This document shows positions 18,378 to 26,993 of a stretch of DNA of 64,000 nucleotides, in pieces. Positions within the stretch are counted from its first letter, which is position 1. Every line of letters begins with the position of its first letter. The position numbers and the translations under genes were made by a program. The DNA comes from DRTC01 sp964521025 (GTDB taxonomy: Bacteria; Cloacimonadota; Cloacimonadia; Cloacimonadales; TCS61), in NCBI GenBank assembly GCA_964521025.1, contig CAZFPK010000012.1, forward strand, positions 26,713 to 90,712, given 5' to 3'. The notes under the pieces were generated by a model. It was not told the origin of the DNA, made no database searches, and saw nothing but the letters and a program-made list of their open reading frames with translations.

Positions 18378-20450
18378 ATGAAAACATTAAAATATCTCGG
18401 AATTTTACTTTTCGTCTTTCTTATCTTTGGATGCACTAAAGACGAAGGCACAACTGATGAGCAAGCCATTACCGGTCTCGGTTTTTTCGATAACGAAACT
18501 TTTGATTATGTGTTTTTTATTGAAAATTCAGAAAAAACCGGGCTGGCAACTGAGGATTTTGAATCAGGGGAAATTGGAAATGCCTGGAACACTGACTGGA
18601 ATATCGTAAATACGAACCAGACTAGGATAGACGGCAACTTCAGTATCAAATCGAAAAATATTGGAGACAGCAATTACAAAGCTTCCGAGAGTTTCGAAAC
18701 CGGAACTCTGGGAGAAGACTGGATCGGAAACGGAGATTATAGCTGGTCGATCGATAACAGCGATGCTTCCGATGGTACTTTCTCGATCAAGTCTGCAGAA
18801 ATTCCCGATACTTATTACGAACAGTTTAGCGATGGAGTTTTTCCTGAAAACTGGACAACAGATTGGGAAATCGATAGTTTGGAAACTGTTTTTGCCGAAT
18901 TCAGTGCTAAATCAAATCCGGTTTCCGATGGAGAATCAACGAGCATCGAGGTTAGTTATGAAAATGTTGCAGACGGACAAATGTATTTCTTAAGAAAAGT
19001 ATCTTCCGAAGAAGATCATGATCATCTCATCTTTTATATCGATGATGTCGAGCAGGATCGATGGTCCGGTGAAGAAAACTGGGCTTATTCCTTCCATTCT
19101 GTCGATGCTGGTCTTCATACTTATAAATGGATTTATGAAAAAGATGCAGCCGGCAGCGACAGCCTGGATTGTGCCTGGATCGAATCGATCAGATTTCCAC
19201 AGAGTCTTTCGACAATCTCGATCGATATAGATTGTGCGGTCGATGATGAAATATCATTTGATTTTAAGGTTTCTTCTGAAAATTATTACGATGGTCTGGG
19301 ATTTGATATCGATGGAGATCATATTGAAGAATGGTCAGGTATTTCTAACTGGGAAAGTGTAATAATTCCGATTACTGCAGGTTCTCATACTTTCACCTGG
19401 GTCTATTTTAAAAACGAAATAAATAATTTTGGCGACGATTGTGCTTGGGTCGATAACATCAAATTCCCGCAAAGTGTCTCGGAAGTTTTCCTGACTTATG
19501 ATATGCCGGATGCAGGTGTGGTTTCTTTCTTTAGAAAAGTATCATCCGAAGCCGATAATGATTTCCTGAAATTTTATATCGACCGGGAAGAAATAGCCTC
19601 CTGGTCAGGAGAAGTAGATTGGGATGAATATACATCTCCAAATATTACTGCAGGAGTTCATACTTTCTGCTGGTCTTATGTAAAAAGTGAGTCCGGTAAC
19701 AGCGGTACGGATTGTGCCTGGATAGATCAAATTGTTTTCCCGGAAATCATAACACCCGTAAAAGACACGGAAAGTGTTGCGGGTTTTGCTGTTATCAAAG
19801 AAAATACTTTTATGGACAGCATTACCATCGTTGTTGACGGTGAGGAATATATTATGGATGACCTTTCGGGTGGGAGGTTATGGTCAGGAGGTGCTTTTGC
19901 CGATAATGTAACAAATGAAAGTGAAACACATAGTTTTGAGATTACAGGTTATGGACGAACTCTTGTGGATGGTGATTTTGAGGATGTAACAATTAATAAG
20001 AGTTTTACTTTGAAAAATGTCGATTTCATCACTGACACTTATTTCCCGTTATGCCTTTATAATACTGAATATGATCTTTATGATACCTGGTACACGAATC
20101 CTGATTTTGTCGCGCAAGATGCTTTCATTTCCTGGGAAATTCCGGCAAGCAGCAATTACCAGATCGTTTCTGTCAGCGAAAGTGCTTTCGCAACTCCGGA
20201 TGATTACGAAGTGGAAGTAGATGCATCGACCCGCTCATATATAATCTCAGAGGAAGCTTATGATGCGAATCCCAGGAAAGTGAATATCAGAATAACTGAA
20301 TTGAATGCTGTAACTTCAGGTAGTTTCGCTGCATATTCTGCATATAAACTCACTAAATATTACGATTATTTTGAAGATGCCCGGAAATCGGATGATTCGA
20401 TCCTGAACAGTGTGCTTTCCAATCTCAAGTTTATCGAGAATAGCAGGTAA
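18378..20450 (+). CDS. Modular surface lipoprotein with tandem FxKVSSE...DCAWID modules
   Basis: 690 residues. Lipobox LIFGC near residue 19, followed by a charged linker. Three short modules (FESG-x-LG-x2-W, GTFSIKS-type) are followed by three ~90-residue modules that share FxRKVSSE, a FYIDx strand, WSGExxW, AGxHTFxW and DCAWIDxIxFP. The last ~200 residues are a different beta-rich part with no sorting module. The ~90-residue module also occurs in the protein at 1-1356, so the two genes share ancestry. The module resembles sugar-binding jelly rolls in size and aromatic content, but this is inference. GGAGGAAAT precedes the ATG and a strong terminator follows. Confidence 0.8.
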   Translation: MKTLKYLGILLFVFLIFGCTKDEGTTDEQAITGLGFFDNETFDYVFFIENSEKTGLATEDFESGEIGNAWNTDWNIVNTNQTRIDGNFSIKSKNIGDSNYKASESFETGTLGEDWIGNGDYSWSIDNSDASDGTFSIKSAEIPDTYYEQFSDGVFPENWTTDWEIDSLETVFAEFSAKSNPVSDGESTSIEVSYENVADGQMYFLRKVSSEEDHDHLIFYIDDVEQDRWSGEENWAYSFHSVDAGLHTYKWIYEKDAAGSDSLDCAWIESIRFPQSLSTISIDIDCAVDDEISFDFKVSSENYYDGLGFDIDGDHIEEWSGISNWESVIIPITAGSHTFTWVYFKNEINNFGDDCAWVDNIKFPQSVSEVFLTYDMPDAGVVSFFRKVSSEADNDFLKFYIDREEIASWSGEVDWDEYTSPNITAGVHTFCWSYVKSESGNSGTDCAWIDQIVFPEIITPVKDTESVAGFAVIKENTFMDSITIVVDGEEYIMDDLSGGRLWSGGAFADNVTNESETHSFEITGYGRTLVDGDFEDVTINKSFTLKNVDFITDTYFPLCLYNTEYDLYDTWYTNPDFVAQDAFISWEIPASSNYQIVSVSESAFATPDDYEVEVDASTRSYIISEEAYDANPRKVNIRITELNAVTSGSFAAYSAYKLTKYYDYFEDARKSDDSILNSVLSNLKFIENSR

Positions 20451-20468
20451 AAAATAGAATTACATTAT

Positions 20469-20499
20469 AAAAGCCCCGATAACATTTATCGGGGCTTTT
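20469..20499 (+). terminator. Rho-independent terminator
   Basis: AAAAGCCCCGATAA-(CATT)-TATCGGGGCTTTT, a strong GC-rich stem 18 bases after the stop codon of the lipoprotein gene. Confidence 0.9.
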
Positions 20500-20503
20500 G
20501 TTA

Positions 20504-20621
20504 TAACTTCGGAATATGCGACTGCTTTCCGAAGGAAAGATGAATGTTCTTCGGTATGTTGATTCGCACCTCAAAGCCGGCAAATAATCGGAAGACCGAC
20601 AAGTCGGACATTCCGATGCTT
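20504..20621. repeat. Dispersed intergenic element, family R1 (copy 2)
   Basis: Begins AACTTCGGAATATGC and ends AATCGGAAGACCGAC-AA-GTCGGACATTCCGATGCTTTT. Inside the conserved outer stem it has an inner CCGAC/GTCGG hairpin. It abuts the stop codon of the glycosyltransferase. Confidence 0.65.
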
Positions 20622-21893
20622 TTAGTTTTCCAGGATCGAAACCAATTTCTGGGTCAAGTTTTTCCTGCTGAATTTCATAAAATCCGTATTATGAGAAATC
20701 GTTTCACCGTTTTTCCATTTAAGATAAATAGATGCGATATGATCTCTGATCTTTTCAATTTCCCGGTAAGGAAATATTTTTCCGCTTTTTGTTTCAGCAA
20801 GGATTTTTGCGGTTTCTCCATCCCCGGGTCCAATTCCTAAGATCGGAACCCGCGATCCGATATACTCGAAAATTTTTCCGGGAATTATTCCTTTGTTATT
20901 GGGAACATCATTGATCATAAACAGCAATAAAGAGGAATTTGACATCTTTTCAACTGTTTCTTTATGCGATGTGTAAGGATAGAATTTGAGCAAATCATTT
21001 TTATTTTCTTCCTGCAAAATTTGTTTCACAGAATAGTCGATTTTCCCCTGTAAGTTTAACCTGATATCCGGATAACCTTTCTCAAAAAGTTTATTTATCG
21101 CTTTTAAGATCGAGATAGGATTCGCTTCCCGGGCAATCGTTCCAAAATAGTTAATATTGAAATTCTCATCTTTTTTTCTTTTTGGAATATTCTCAAAATC
21201 CTCGTGGTCAAAACCATTTGTGAGCAGGAACATTTTTTCTTCATTCCCGAAATCATCCAGGATCTTCTGATGAGCGGCAAGCAGGATATCGCAATTTTTA
21301 ACGACATTCTTTTCCAACTTCCGATCTAATTCTTCCGTGATCTTCCACCTGCGGACATTTTGCAAATAACCCATTTTTGTCCAGGGATCGCGAAAATCGG
21401 CAAGCCATTCGACTTTGAAATTCTGCTTTAATTTGAATCCAATCAAATGAGTGGAATGAGGAGGTCCGGTAGTTGCGATATAAGCATACTTATCGGATAA
21501 CAATTCTGCTTTTGCCGACTGGAAAGCGGAACGATTCCAGATATTTCTCGCATCGGGAATGATAAAATTCAAACGCAACCAGATCGAGATTTTTTTGATC
21601 AGTGTATCCGAGGAACTTGTTTCCAGACTTCCGTAAGGAATATTAGTTTTTTTCTTATTTAATTTTGAAAAAAGATGACCAAAAGTCGGAGTTTTTGTCC
21701 TGATCACTTTAATATTTTTGGGAACATCCTCCAGTAAAGATTTGTCGATTGAAGGATAATCACCATCATCCGTTGTGATAACAGTCGGTTCCCAGCCGAA
21801 TTCCGACAGGTATTTCACGAATTTCAACCAGCGCTGAACTCCTGAACCTCCGCTGGGTGGGAAGTAGTAAGTTATGATCAGAATTTTTTTCAT
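20622..21893 (-). CDS. Glycosyltransferase, GT4-like (group 1)
   Basis: 423 residues. The N-terminal Rossmann domain begins KILIITYYFPPSGGSGVQR, the usual glycine-rich loop of GT-B enzymes. The C-terminal domain shows NINYFGTIAREANP, KGIIPGKIFEYIGSRVPILG and a late E-x7-E-like region (PGKIFEYIGS), which binds the sugar nucleotide. The acceptor is unknown; cell-surface polysaccharide synthesis is likely. It stands alone between two R1 elements with no clear operon partner. Confidence 0.88.
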   Translation of the reverse strand: MKKILIITYYFPPSGGSGVQRWLKFVKYLSEFGWEPTVITTDDGDYPSIDKSLLEDVPKNIKVIRTKTPTFGHLFSKLNKKKTNIPYGSLETSSSDTLIKKISIWLRLNFIIPDARNIWNRSAFQSAKAELLSDKYAYIATTGPPHSTHLIGFKLKQNFKVEWLADFRDPWTKMGYLQNVRRWKITEELDRKLEKNVVKNCDILLAAHQKILDDFGNEEKMFLLTNGFDHEDFENIPKRKKDENFNINYFGTIAREANPISILKAINKLFEKGYPDIRLNLQGKIDYSVKQILQEENKNDLLKFYPYTSHKETVEKMSNSSLLLFMINDVPNNKGIIPGKIFEYIGSRVPILGIGPGDGETAKILAETKSGKIFPYREIEKIRDHIASIYLKWKNGETISHNTDFMKFSRKNLTQKLVSILEN

Positions 21894-21904
21894 TTTATCT
21901 TATC

Positions 21905-22057
21905 CAACTTCCGAATGTTCCGGCAGTTGCCGGATCATCGGAATGTTGTTCAAACAAATTACTCTGAAAAATGAAACATCGGAATGTCAGAACTTTCCTT
22001 AAAACAATCGGAAGACCTTAATCTCTTTTCAAGAGATTTTGACATTCCGATGTTTTT
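21905..22057. repeat. Dispersed intergenic element, family R1 (copy 3)
   Basis: Begins AACTTCCGAATGTTCCGG and ends AACAATCGGAAGACC ... GACATTCCGATGTTTTT. It contains two perfect internal hairpins, CCGGCA-GT-TGCCGG and AATCTCTT-TTC-AAGAGATT, whose sequences differ from the inner stems of the other copies. Confidence 0.7.
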
Positions 22058-22125
22058 CTTATCAACAGAAACTTTTGACAAAAATCTGGAACATCATTTT
22101 TTTGTCCAAAAATTTAGGATAAAAA

Positions 22126-22389
22126 ATGCGTCCCATAGAAAAAAAAGTTTTGAAAAAGATAACCGATAAAGGCATCACTTTCGATGATGTGCTCGAAATT
22201 ATCGATCGTACCAGTACCCGTGAAATGAAAAAAAGTTTCCCGGATGATTGTCATTTTCAATCGGATAAATATTTTGCGAAAATTATTACGGATTCACTTC
22301 TGCGGTATAAACTAATTCGGAAAGACGGGGATAAATTTTTCAAATTTGAGAAAAAGGAAAAGAAGGAAAAGAAAGAAACCGCGAATTGA
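22126..22389 (+). CDS. Small charged protein of unknown function
   Basis: 87 residues, soluble, rich in Lys and Asp, ending in a KEKKEKKE tail. A helical N-terminal part (KKVLKKITDKGITFDDVLEIID) and LLRYKLIRKDGDKFFKFE could form a winged-helix-like unit, but no family is recognised. AGGAT lies at a suitable distance before the ATG. It stands between an R1 element and the convergent methyltransferase. Confidence 0.55.
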   Translation: MRPIEKKVLKKITDKGITFDDVLEIIDRTSTREMKKSFPDDCHFQSDKYFAKIITDSLLRYKLIRKDGDKFFKFEKKEKKEKKETAN

Positions 22390-22458
22390 CACGAATTTCC
22401 ACGAAAATGTCATATCTTTTGAATCATCTTTGCGCCCTTTGCGTCTTTGCGGTTAATT
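22380..22458. repeat. Dispersed low-complexity intergenic repeat overlapping a gene end
   Basis: Contains the words CACGAATTTCCACGAA and TTGCGCCCTTTGCGTCTTTG. On the minus strand this encodes the last residues (RKDAKGAKM) of the SPOUT methyltransferase. Confidence 0.45.
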
Positions 22459-23345
22459 GTTTTCCACTGCCTGCTCACCTCATAACAACAAATCCCGGCA
22501 GTTACTCCAACATTCAAAGAGTTTTTCCAACCTGAAACCGGTATCTGCACAATATCATCGACTATATGCAAAATCTCTTTTGAGATTCCCAACGCTTCAT
22601 TGCCAAAGAGCAGAGCAACAGGTTTTGGAAATTTTATATCATATATCGATTTTGCATGCGAGGTTGTTTCCAAAGCAAAGATAGGAATGTTCTTCTCTTT
22701 CAGGAATTCGATCGCTTCTGCGGTTTGCTCAAAATACCTCCACTTAACAATTTTATCCGTTCCCATCGCTGTCTTTTGAACCTTTTTGTTTTCCGGCGTT
22801 GCAGTATATCCACCCGGCAGGATTTCTTCGATTCCAAAACATTCCGCTATTCTGAAGATCGAACCGACATTAAAAGATGAACGCAGGTTATCCAATATTA
22901 AATAGAGCGGGATGCTCTTATGATCAGGTTTTTCTTCATCTTTTTGGAAGATCAGGAAATCGTCGTCTTTCAAGTCGGAACCGAGTTTTTGCTCCAAAGC
23001 TACGGTAATTGCCAAAAAATCTCTCAGATCGATTCGCTTGCTTAATAATCCTGATATTTCAGTGAGTTCATCTTTTCCCGGGAAGTTCAGACATTCCCGG
23101 AATGCGAACAATAATTCCTTCCTTTTTGCTTTATTCTGCCAGTTCATTTCTATCGTTCTGATAAAATCCAGAAACACTTTTTTCTGTTTATCATCCGAAA
23201 AATTATCAAATTTCTTTTTTGAAAATTTCAAAAACCTCTCCCTGCTTTTACGATAAATATTGACACAGATTTTAGACAATTTTTTTTCACGAGTGTGAAT
23301 AAAATGATTAATGAAAAACAGGCAAGTTTTTTGTACAATAAACAT
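22410..23345 (-). CDS. TrmH/SpoU family RNA 2'-O-methyltransferase
   Basis: 311 residues. The C-terminal SPOUT domain (about residues 145-295) shows the three family motifs: LDNLRSSFNVGSIFRIAE, LFGNEALGIS and IPVSGWKNSLNVGVTAGICC, which form the SAM-binding knot. The ~140-residue N-terminal part is helical and basic and not recognised. The target (tRNA or rRNA) cannot be told from sequence. The start is uncertain because no clear ribosome-binding site precedes 23345. The last ~15 residues come from an intergenic repeat and are probably not functional. Confidence 0.88.
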   Translation of the reverse strand: MFIVQKTCLFFINHFIHTREKKLSKICVNIYRKSRERFLKFSKKKFDNFSDDKQKKVFLDFIRTIEMNWQNKAKRKELLFAFRECLNFPGKDELTEISGLLSKRIDLRDFLAITVALEQKLGSDLKDDDFLIFQKDEEKPDHKSIPLYLILDNLRSSFNVGSIFRIAECFGIEEILPGGYTATPENKKVQKTAMGTDKIVKWRYFEQTAEAIEFLKEKNIPIFALETTSHAKSIYDIKFPKPVALLFGNEALGISKEILHIVDDIVQIPVSGWKNSLNVGVTAGICCYEVSRQWKTINRKDAKGAKMIQKI

Positions 23346-23360
23346 TCTTGTTTGTGATGA

Positions 23361-23606
23361 TTTTTCTCAAAGCGAGAACTTCGAGTTCAGTAACGCACAG
23401 CTCCTGCTTTGCGACCATTTTCTCAAAGCTGAGTTTTGAGTTATCTTAATTTTCTCAAAGCAGGAGTTTTGAGTTATCTTAATTTTCTCAAAGCTGAGTT
23501 TTGAGTTACCTTGATTTTCTCAAAGCAGGAGCAATGAGTTACCTTGATTTTCTCAAAGCTGAGTTTTGAGTTACCTTGATTTTCTCAAAGCAGGAGCAAT
23601 GAGTTA
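23361..23606. repeat. Tandem array of 32/33-bp hairpin units
   Basis: Copies of TTTTCTCAAAGC start at 23418, 23450, 23483, 23515, 23548 and 23580, with a degenerate copy near 23362. Spacing alternates 32 and 33. Two unit types mostly alternate: CTCAAAGCTGAGTTTTGAG and CTCAAAGCAGGAGCAATGAG, each followed by TTAC or TTAT. Units can fold on CTCAAA/TTTGAG. The array sits directly upstream of the phosphoesterase start. Confidence 0.85.
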
Positions 23607-23619
23607 CGGGAGTCTCCAA

Positions 23620-25923
23620 ATGAAAAAACAAATAATTTTGATTTTTAATCTAATAATTCTTATTAATCTTTTCTCTCAAATCCCGGTAAACAGCAGATTA
23701 AACCGCGATCTCGTCGGACACTGGACATTCGATGATCCGCAAAACCTGACGCAGGCAACTAGCGGGAACGACCTGGAATTGGTTGGTTCGCATACGGCAG
23801 TCGATGGTCCCGAAGCAGGTAACGGAGCAGTCAATATCGGAGTTGGCAGTTTTTATCGCTGCTATCATGATATTGCTCCCAATGGCGAGGGAAATCCTGA
23901 TTGGGTAAATATTTTCACGATCGTGATGGACATCAAAATTCCGCAACTCGATCAATGGTATTGTTTTTATCAGACCAATTACAATAATTACAACGACGGC
24001 GACTGGTTCATCAATCCAAGCGGACAGGTTGGAGTCGGTGATACAGGCTATTCGACTTATACTATAGAACCGGAGGAATGGTATCGGCTGGCGATTTCCG
24101 TCAGTTTGGGAGAGCATTACGATTATTATCTCGACGGGCAACTTTTACACAACGGCGGAGAGCAGGATTTCGAAGGCAGGTTTTCTCTTTATCCGGTAGA
24201 TAACGGCAACCAGGTTTTGTTTTTTGCGGATAATAACAGCGAGGATAACGCTCTCGATGTCGCTCAAATTATGCTATATGATCATGACCTTTCTGCTTCC
24301 GAATTAGAAGAACTCGGAGGTTTCGGGCACGAATTTGAAAGTCCGGAACTGATGATTCCCTACCTGCAGACTCCAACTCCGAATTCTGTTTATATTTGCT
24401 GGCATACTGATGGTTCTCCAGAATCGATCGTTGAATACGGGACATCCGAAAATCTTGGGCAAATCCAAACCGGAGAAATTCATAGTTTTAATGCAAACAC
24501 GATCTGGCATTGGGTTCAATTAACCGGCTTGCAGCCGGATACGAATTATTATTACCGTTGTATTTCCGACCAGGATACGACTTCCATCAAAATCTTCCGA
24601 ACGCAACCGGAAAACGATATCTCAACCGGTCATATCAGGTTTGCTGTTTACGGAGACAATCGAACTGATACGGCAAAGCATACGGAAATCATCCAGGCGA
24701 TGCGGGAAAAAATGGTCGAACTTTATGGTGAGAATGTCCACGAAGAAATGAACCTGGTATTCAATGTGGGTGATATTGTAACTTATGGTTGGACTCTGTC
24801 GCAGTATTTTAACGAATATTTCAACCCGATCCGTTCGCTTTCCGACGAAGTTCCGTTCATGGTTTCGATTGGAAATCACGAATACGAAGCAGATTATTAT
24901 TATGATTATATGAAATATGAAGATCTCGGCGGACCGGAAGGAGAAGAATATTATCCATTCAGGATCGGACCGGTTTTGTTTATCGTCTTGAACAGCAATA
25001 CTCAAGGAAACACGCAATTGACCTGGTTTGAGGATCAACTCACGCAAGCGGAAAACGACGAGAATATCGGATGGATATTCGTATTTCTTCATCACCCGGG
25101 ACACAGCGAGATCTGGCCCGATGGAAATACAAGCTGGATTCAGAACGAGATCATTTCCATACTTTCTTTGTATGAAAAAGGAGAAATTCTTTTTTACGGA
25201 CATTCCCACAATTATGAAAGAGGAATCGCTCCGAACAGTAATTTGAGGATGATCCTGACAGGCGGTGGAGGTTCTGTTCTCGACCGCTGGGGAATGTATG
25301 GAAATCAAACCGATTATGCGGAAATCCACCGTTCACACGATCATTATAATTATGTTATTATAGATATCGACCTGGAAAATGATTCTTATACAGCGGAAAC
25401 TTACACACTGGGACATCTCGACCTGCCGCAGGATAATGTTCTGCTCGACGATTTTTATCATTATCGAAATGCTCAGAATCCTGAAACTCCGATTGGATTA
25501 GGTCCTGTATATGAAGGTTTGGAAACTCCGGTTCTGGTCGCATCTCCGTTCACAGCAGATTTTCCTTTGATGAGCTCCCAATTCCAATTGAATGATAACC
25601 AGCACAATTGGACTTCATCTTTGGTTGATGAAACACGGCTTTGGGAAAATATTTACGGAGACAGCGGTGCTCCGGATTATGTTCCCATTGATCTGAATGA
25701 AAATATCGACCTGAAAAGACTGCAAATCGAAGAAGGAATTCTGGATATCGGTTTTACTTATTTTTGGAGAATGCATTACCGGGATTTGAACCTGAAATGG
25801 AGTGATTGGTCGGCAATGTCATCGATTGGGAATGGGATCTCGATGGAGACGGCACGACAGATTCAAATGAGCAGGATCCGGATTGGATTTATATCGACAA
25901 CGGAAATTACACGGTCAGTTTAA
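23620..25923 (+). CDS. Secreted metallophosphoesterase with LamG-like and FN3-like domains (frame broken near its 3' end)
   Basis: The start is the ATG at 23620, preceded by GGGAG; the frame is open further back only through the tandem array. Signal peptide (IILIFNLIILINLFSQ), LamG-like domain (HWTFDDPQNL ... DLELVG, to about residue 230), purple-acid-phosphatase-type FN3 domain (TPNSVYICWHTDGSPESIVEYG), then a calcineurin-like phosphoesterase with metal-ligand motifs YGDNRTD, NVGDIV, GNHEYEAD, FLHHPGHS and GHSHNYERG. The catalytic part is complete. After WSDWSAM (about 25817) the frame goes wrong: the last ~35 residues are out of frame, and the expected PKD and sorting modules continue in another frame (25806-26294). 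Confidence 0.85.
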   Translation: MKKQIILIFNLIILINLFSQIPVNSRLNRDLVGHWTFDDPQNLTQATSGNDLELVGSHTAVDGPEAGNGAVNIGVGSFYRCYHDIAPNGEGNPDWVNIFTIVMDIKIPQLDQWYCFYQTNYNNYNDGDWFINPSGQVGVGDTGYSTYTIEPEEWYRLAISVSLGEHYDYYLDGQLLHNGGEQDFEGRFSLYPVDNGNQVLFFADNNSEDNALDVAQIMLYDHDLSASELEELGGFGHEFESPELMIPYLQTPTPNSVYICWHTDGSPESIVEYGTSENLGQIQTGEIHSFNANTIWHWVQLTGLQPDTNYYYRCISDQDTTSIKIFRTQPENDISTGHIRFAVYGDNRTDTAKHTEIIQAMREKMVELYGENVHEEMNLVFNVGDIVTYGWTLSQYFNEYFNPIRSLSDEVPFMVSIGNHEYEADYYYDYMKYEDLGGPEGEEYYPFRIGPVLFIVLNSNTQGNTQLTWFEDQLTQAENDENIGWIFVFLHHPGHSEIWPDGNTSWIQNEIISILSLYEKGEILFYGHSHNYERGIAPNSNLRMILTGGGGSVLDRWGMYGNQTDYAEIHRSHDHYNYVIIDIDLENDSYTAETYTLGHLDLPQDNVLLDDFYHYRNAQNPETPIGLGPVYEGLETPVLVASPFTADFPLMSSQFQLNDNQHNWTSSLVDETRLWENIYGDSGAPDYVPIDLNENIDLKRLQIEEGILDIGFTYFWRMHYRDLNLKWSDWSAMSSIGNGISMETARQIQMSRIRIGFISTTEITRSV

Positions 25924-26294
25924 CCGCAGATTTTGGTGATGAGCAGCTCACGGAAACAAAGGAAGATTTTATCATTGTTGAACTGGCTGCACACGATAAC
26001 CAGGATATCCAAAAAGGGAAAAATAATCTCCATAATTATCCGAATCCCTTCAAAGTAAAAGAAAAAACAAAAATCGAGTTCAATCTGGTAAAGACAGGAT
26101 TTGTGCAGATCAGCATTTACAACCTGAAAGGACAGAAGGTCAGGACTTTGCTCGCAGAAAACATGGAGAAAGGTTCCCATCTTATTTATTGGAATGGAAA
26201 AAACAGAATCGGTCAAAAAGTTAAACCCGGAGTTTATTTTTATAAATTGGATTTTAATGGAAAAGAAGTTGCGAGGAAGATGGTGGTGAAATAA
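25806..26294 (+). pseudogene. Out-of-frame 3' part of the phosphoesterase gene: PKD fragment plus sorting module
   Basis: Encodes the second half of a PKD domain (VGNVIDWEWDLDGDGTTDS ... GNYTVSLTA) followed by the C-terminal sorting module (NYPNPFK, IYNLKGQKVRTLL, WNGKN, GVYFYKLDF, ARKMVVK). It has no start codon with a ribosome-binding site and its first residues lack the front of the PKD fold. It is best read as the displaced tail of the preceding gene, after a deletion or frameshift near 25800-25830. Confidence 0.75.
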
Positions 26295-26295
26295 C

Positions 26296-26320
26296 ACGAT
26301 TCTCCGAATCGTTTTTTTTT
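26296..26320 (+). terminator. Rho-independent terminator
   Basis: ACGATTC-TCC-GAATCGT followed by a T run, directly after the stop codon of the phosphoesterase tail. Confidence 0.85.
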
Positions 26321-26333
26321 GATGTTTAACCCT

Positions 26334-26424
26334 ATTCAAAATCTCTATTTGATTTTGTAAAATCTCGTGGAGTTATTTGAGGATTGAATCAGAGATTCAA
26401 GATTACAACGGAACAGAGTTCCGT
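26334..26424 (+). promoter_or_regulatory. Three consecutive short hairpins upstream of the thioesterase
   Basis: CAAAATC-(TCTATTT)-GATTTTG, TTGAATC-AGA-GATTCAA and ACGGAAC-AGA-GTTCCGT lie in a row, the last ending 18 bases before the ATG. They could structure the leader mRNA. No known riboswitch is recognised. Confidence 0.4.
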
Positions 26425-26441
26425 GGTGCAGGTGAATAATC

Positions 26442-26837
26442 ATGCGATACAAACGAAAAATATTCGGTTATGAATGCGACATTTACGGGCATATGAACAA
26501 TGCTAATTATCTTCATCTTTATGAGGAAGCCAGAGCAGATGCATTGGAGAAGATGAACCTGCCCCTGAGGAAGATCAGGAAATTGGATTTTAGTATTTTT
26601 ATTACTCATCTTGAAATAGATTTCAAAAAAGGCATCAAAGCGGAAGAAATAGTTATGATAGAATCTTCCGTTTCTCAGCTCTCAAGGGTAAGATCCATCT
26701 GGAAACAGGAAATTTATAATCGTAAAAATGAATTGTGTAATACTGCTCAGGTCACCGGAGTTTTTGTGAAAGAAGGAAAATCCTCCCGCATTTCAAGAGA
26801 ATTATTCGAGCATTTTTTGAAGTTCAAAGAGGATTAA
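26442..26837 (+). CDS. Acyl-CoA thioesterase, 4HBT hotdog family
   Basis: 131 residues, one hotdog fold. The family signature ECDIYGHMNNANYLHLYEEAR carries the catalytic Asp and the GHxNN turn. It hydrolyses acyl-CoA or acyl-ACP thioesters; the substrate is not readable from sequence (YbgC/FadM-like). AGGTGA precedes the ATG. It stands alone between the phosphoesterase terminator and convergent ruvB. Confidence 0.9.
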   Translation: MRYKRKIFGYECDIYGHMNNANYLHLYEEARADALEKMNLPLRKIRKLDFSIFITHLEIDFKKGIKAEEIVMIESSVSQLSRVRSIWKQEIYNRKNELCNTAQVTGVFVKEGKSSRISRELFEHFLKFKED

Positions 26838-26993
26838 CCTGATAGATATTATACCCAAATCCTGTTTTCCAGTAGTTTAGGAAATGAAGTCCAGTCATTA
26901 GGCAGTCAATTCTTCCCGGTTCAGAGGATCATTTCCCCGCGGGTTTTCTTAAATCGGGATTCGATTTCATCTGAGATATTAAGAAAAAAATCC

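Noticed and set aside
23361..23606. CRISPR-like array of 32/33-base steps
   Set aside because: There are no unique spacers between repeats and no cas genes; the units are contiguous.
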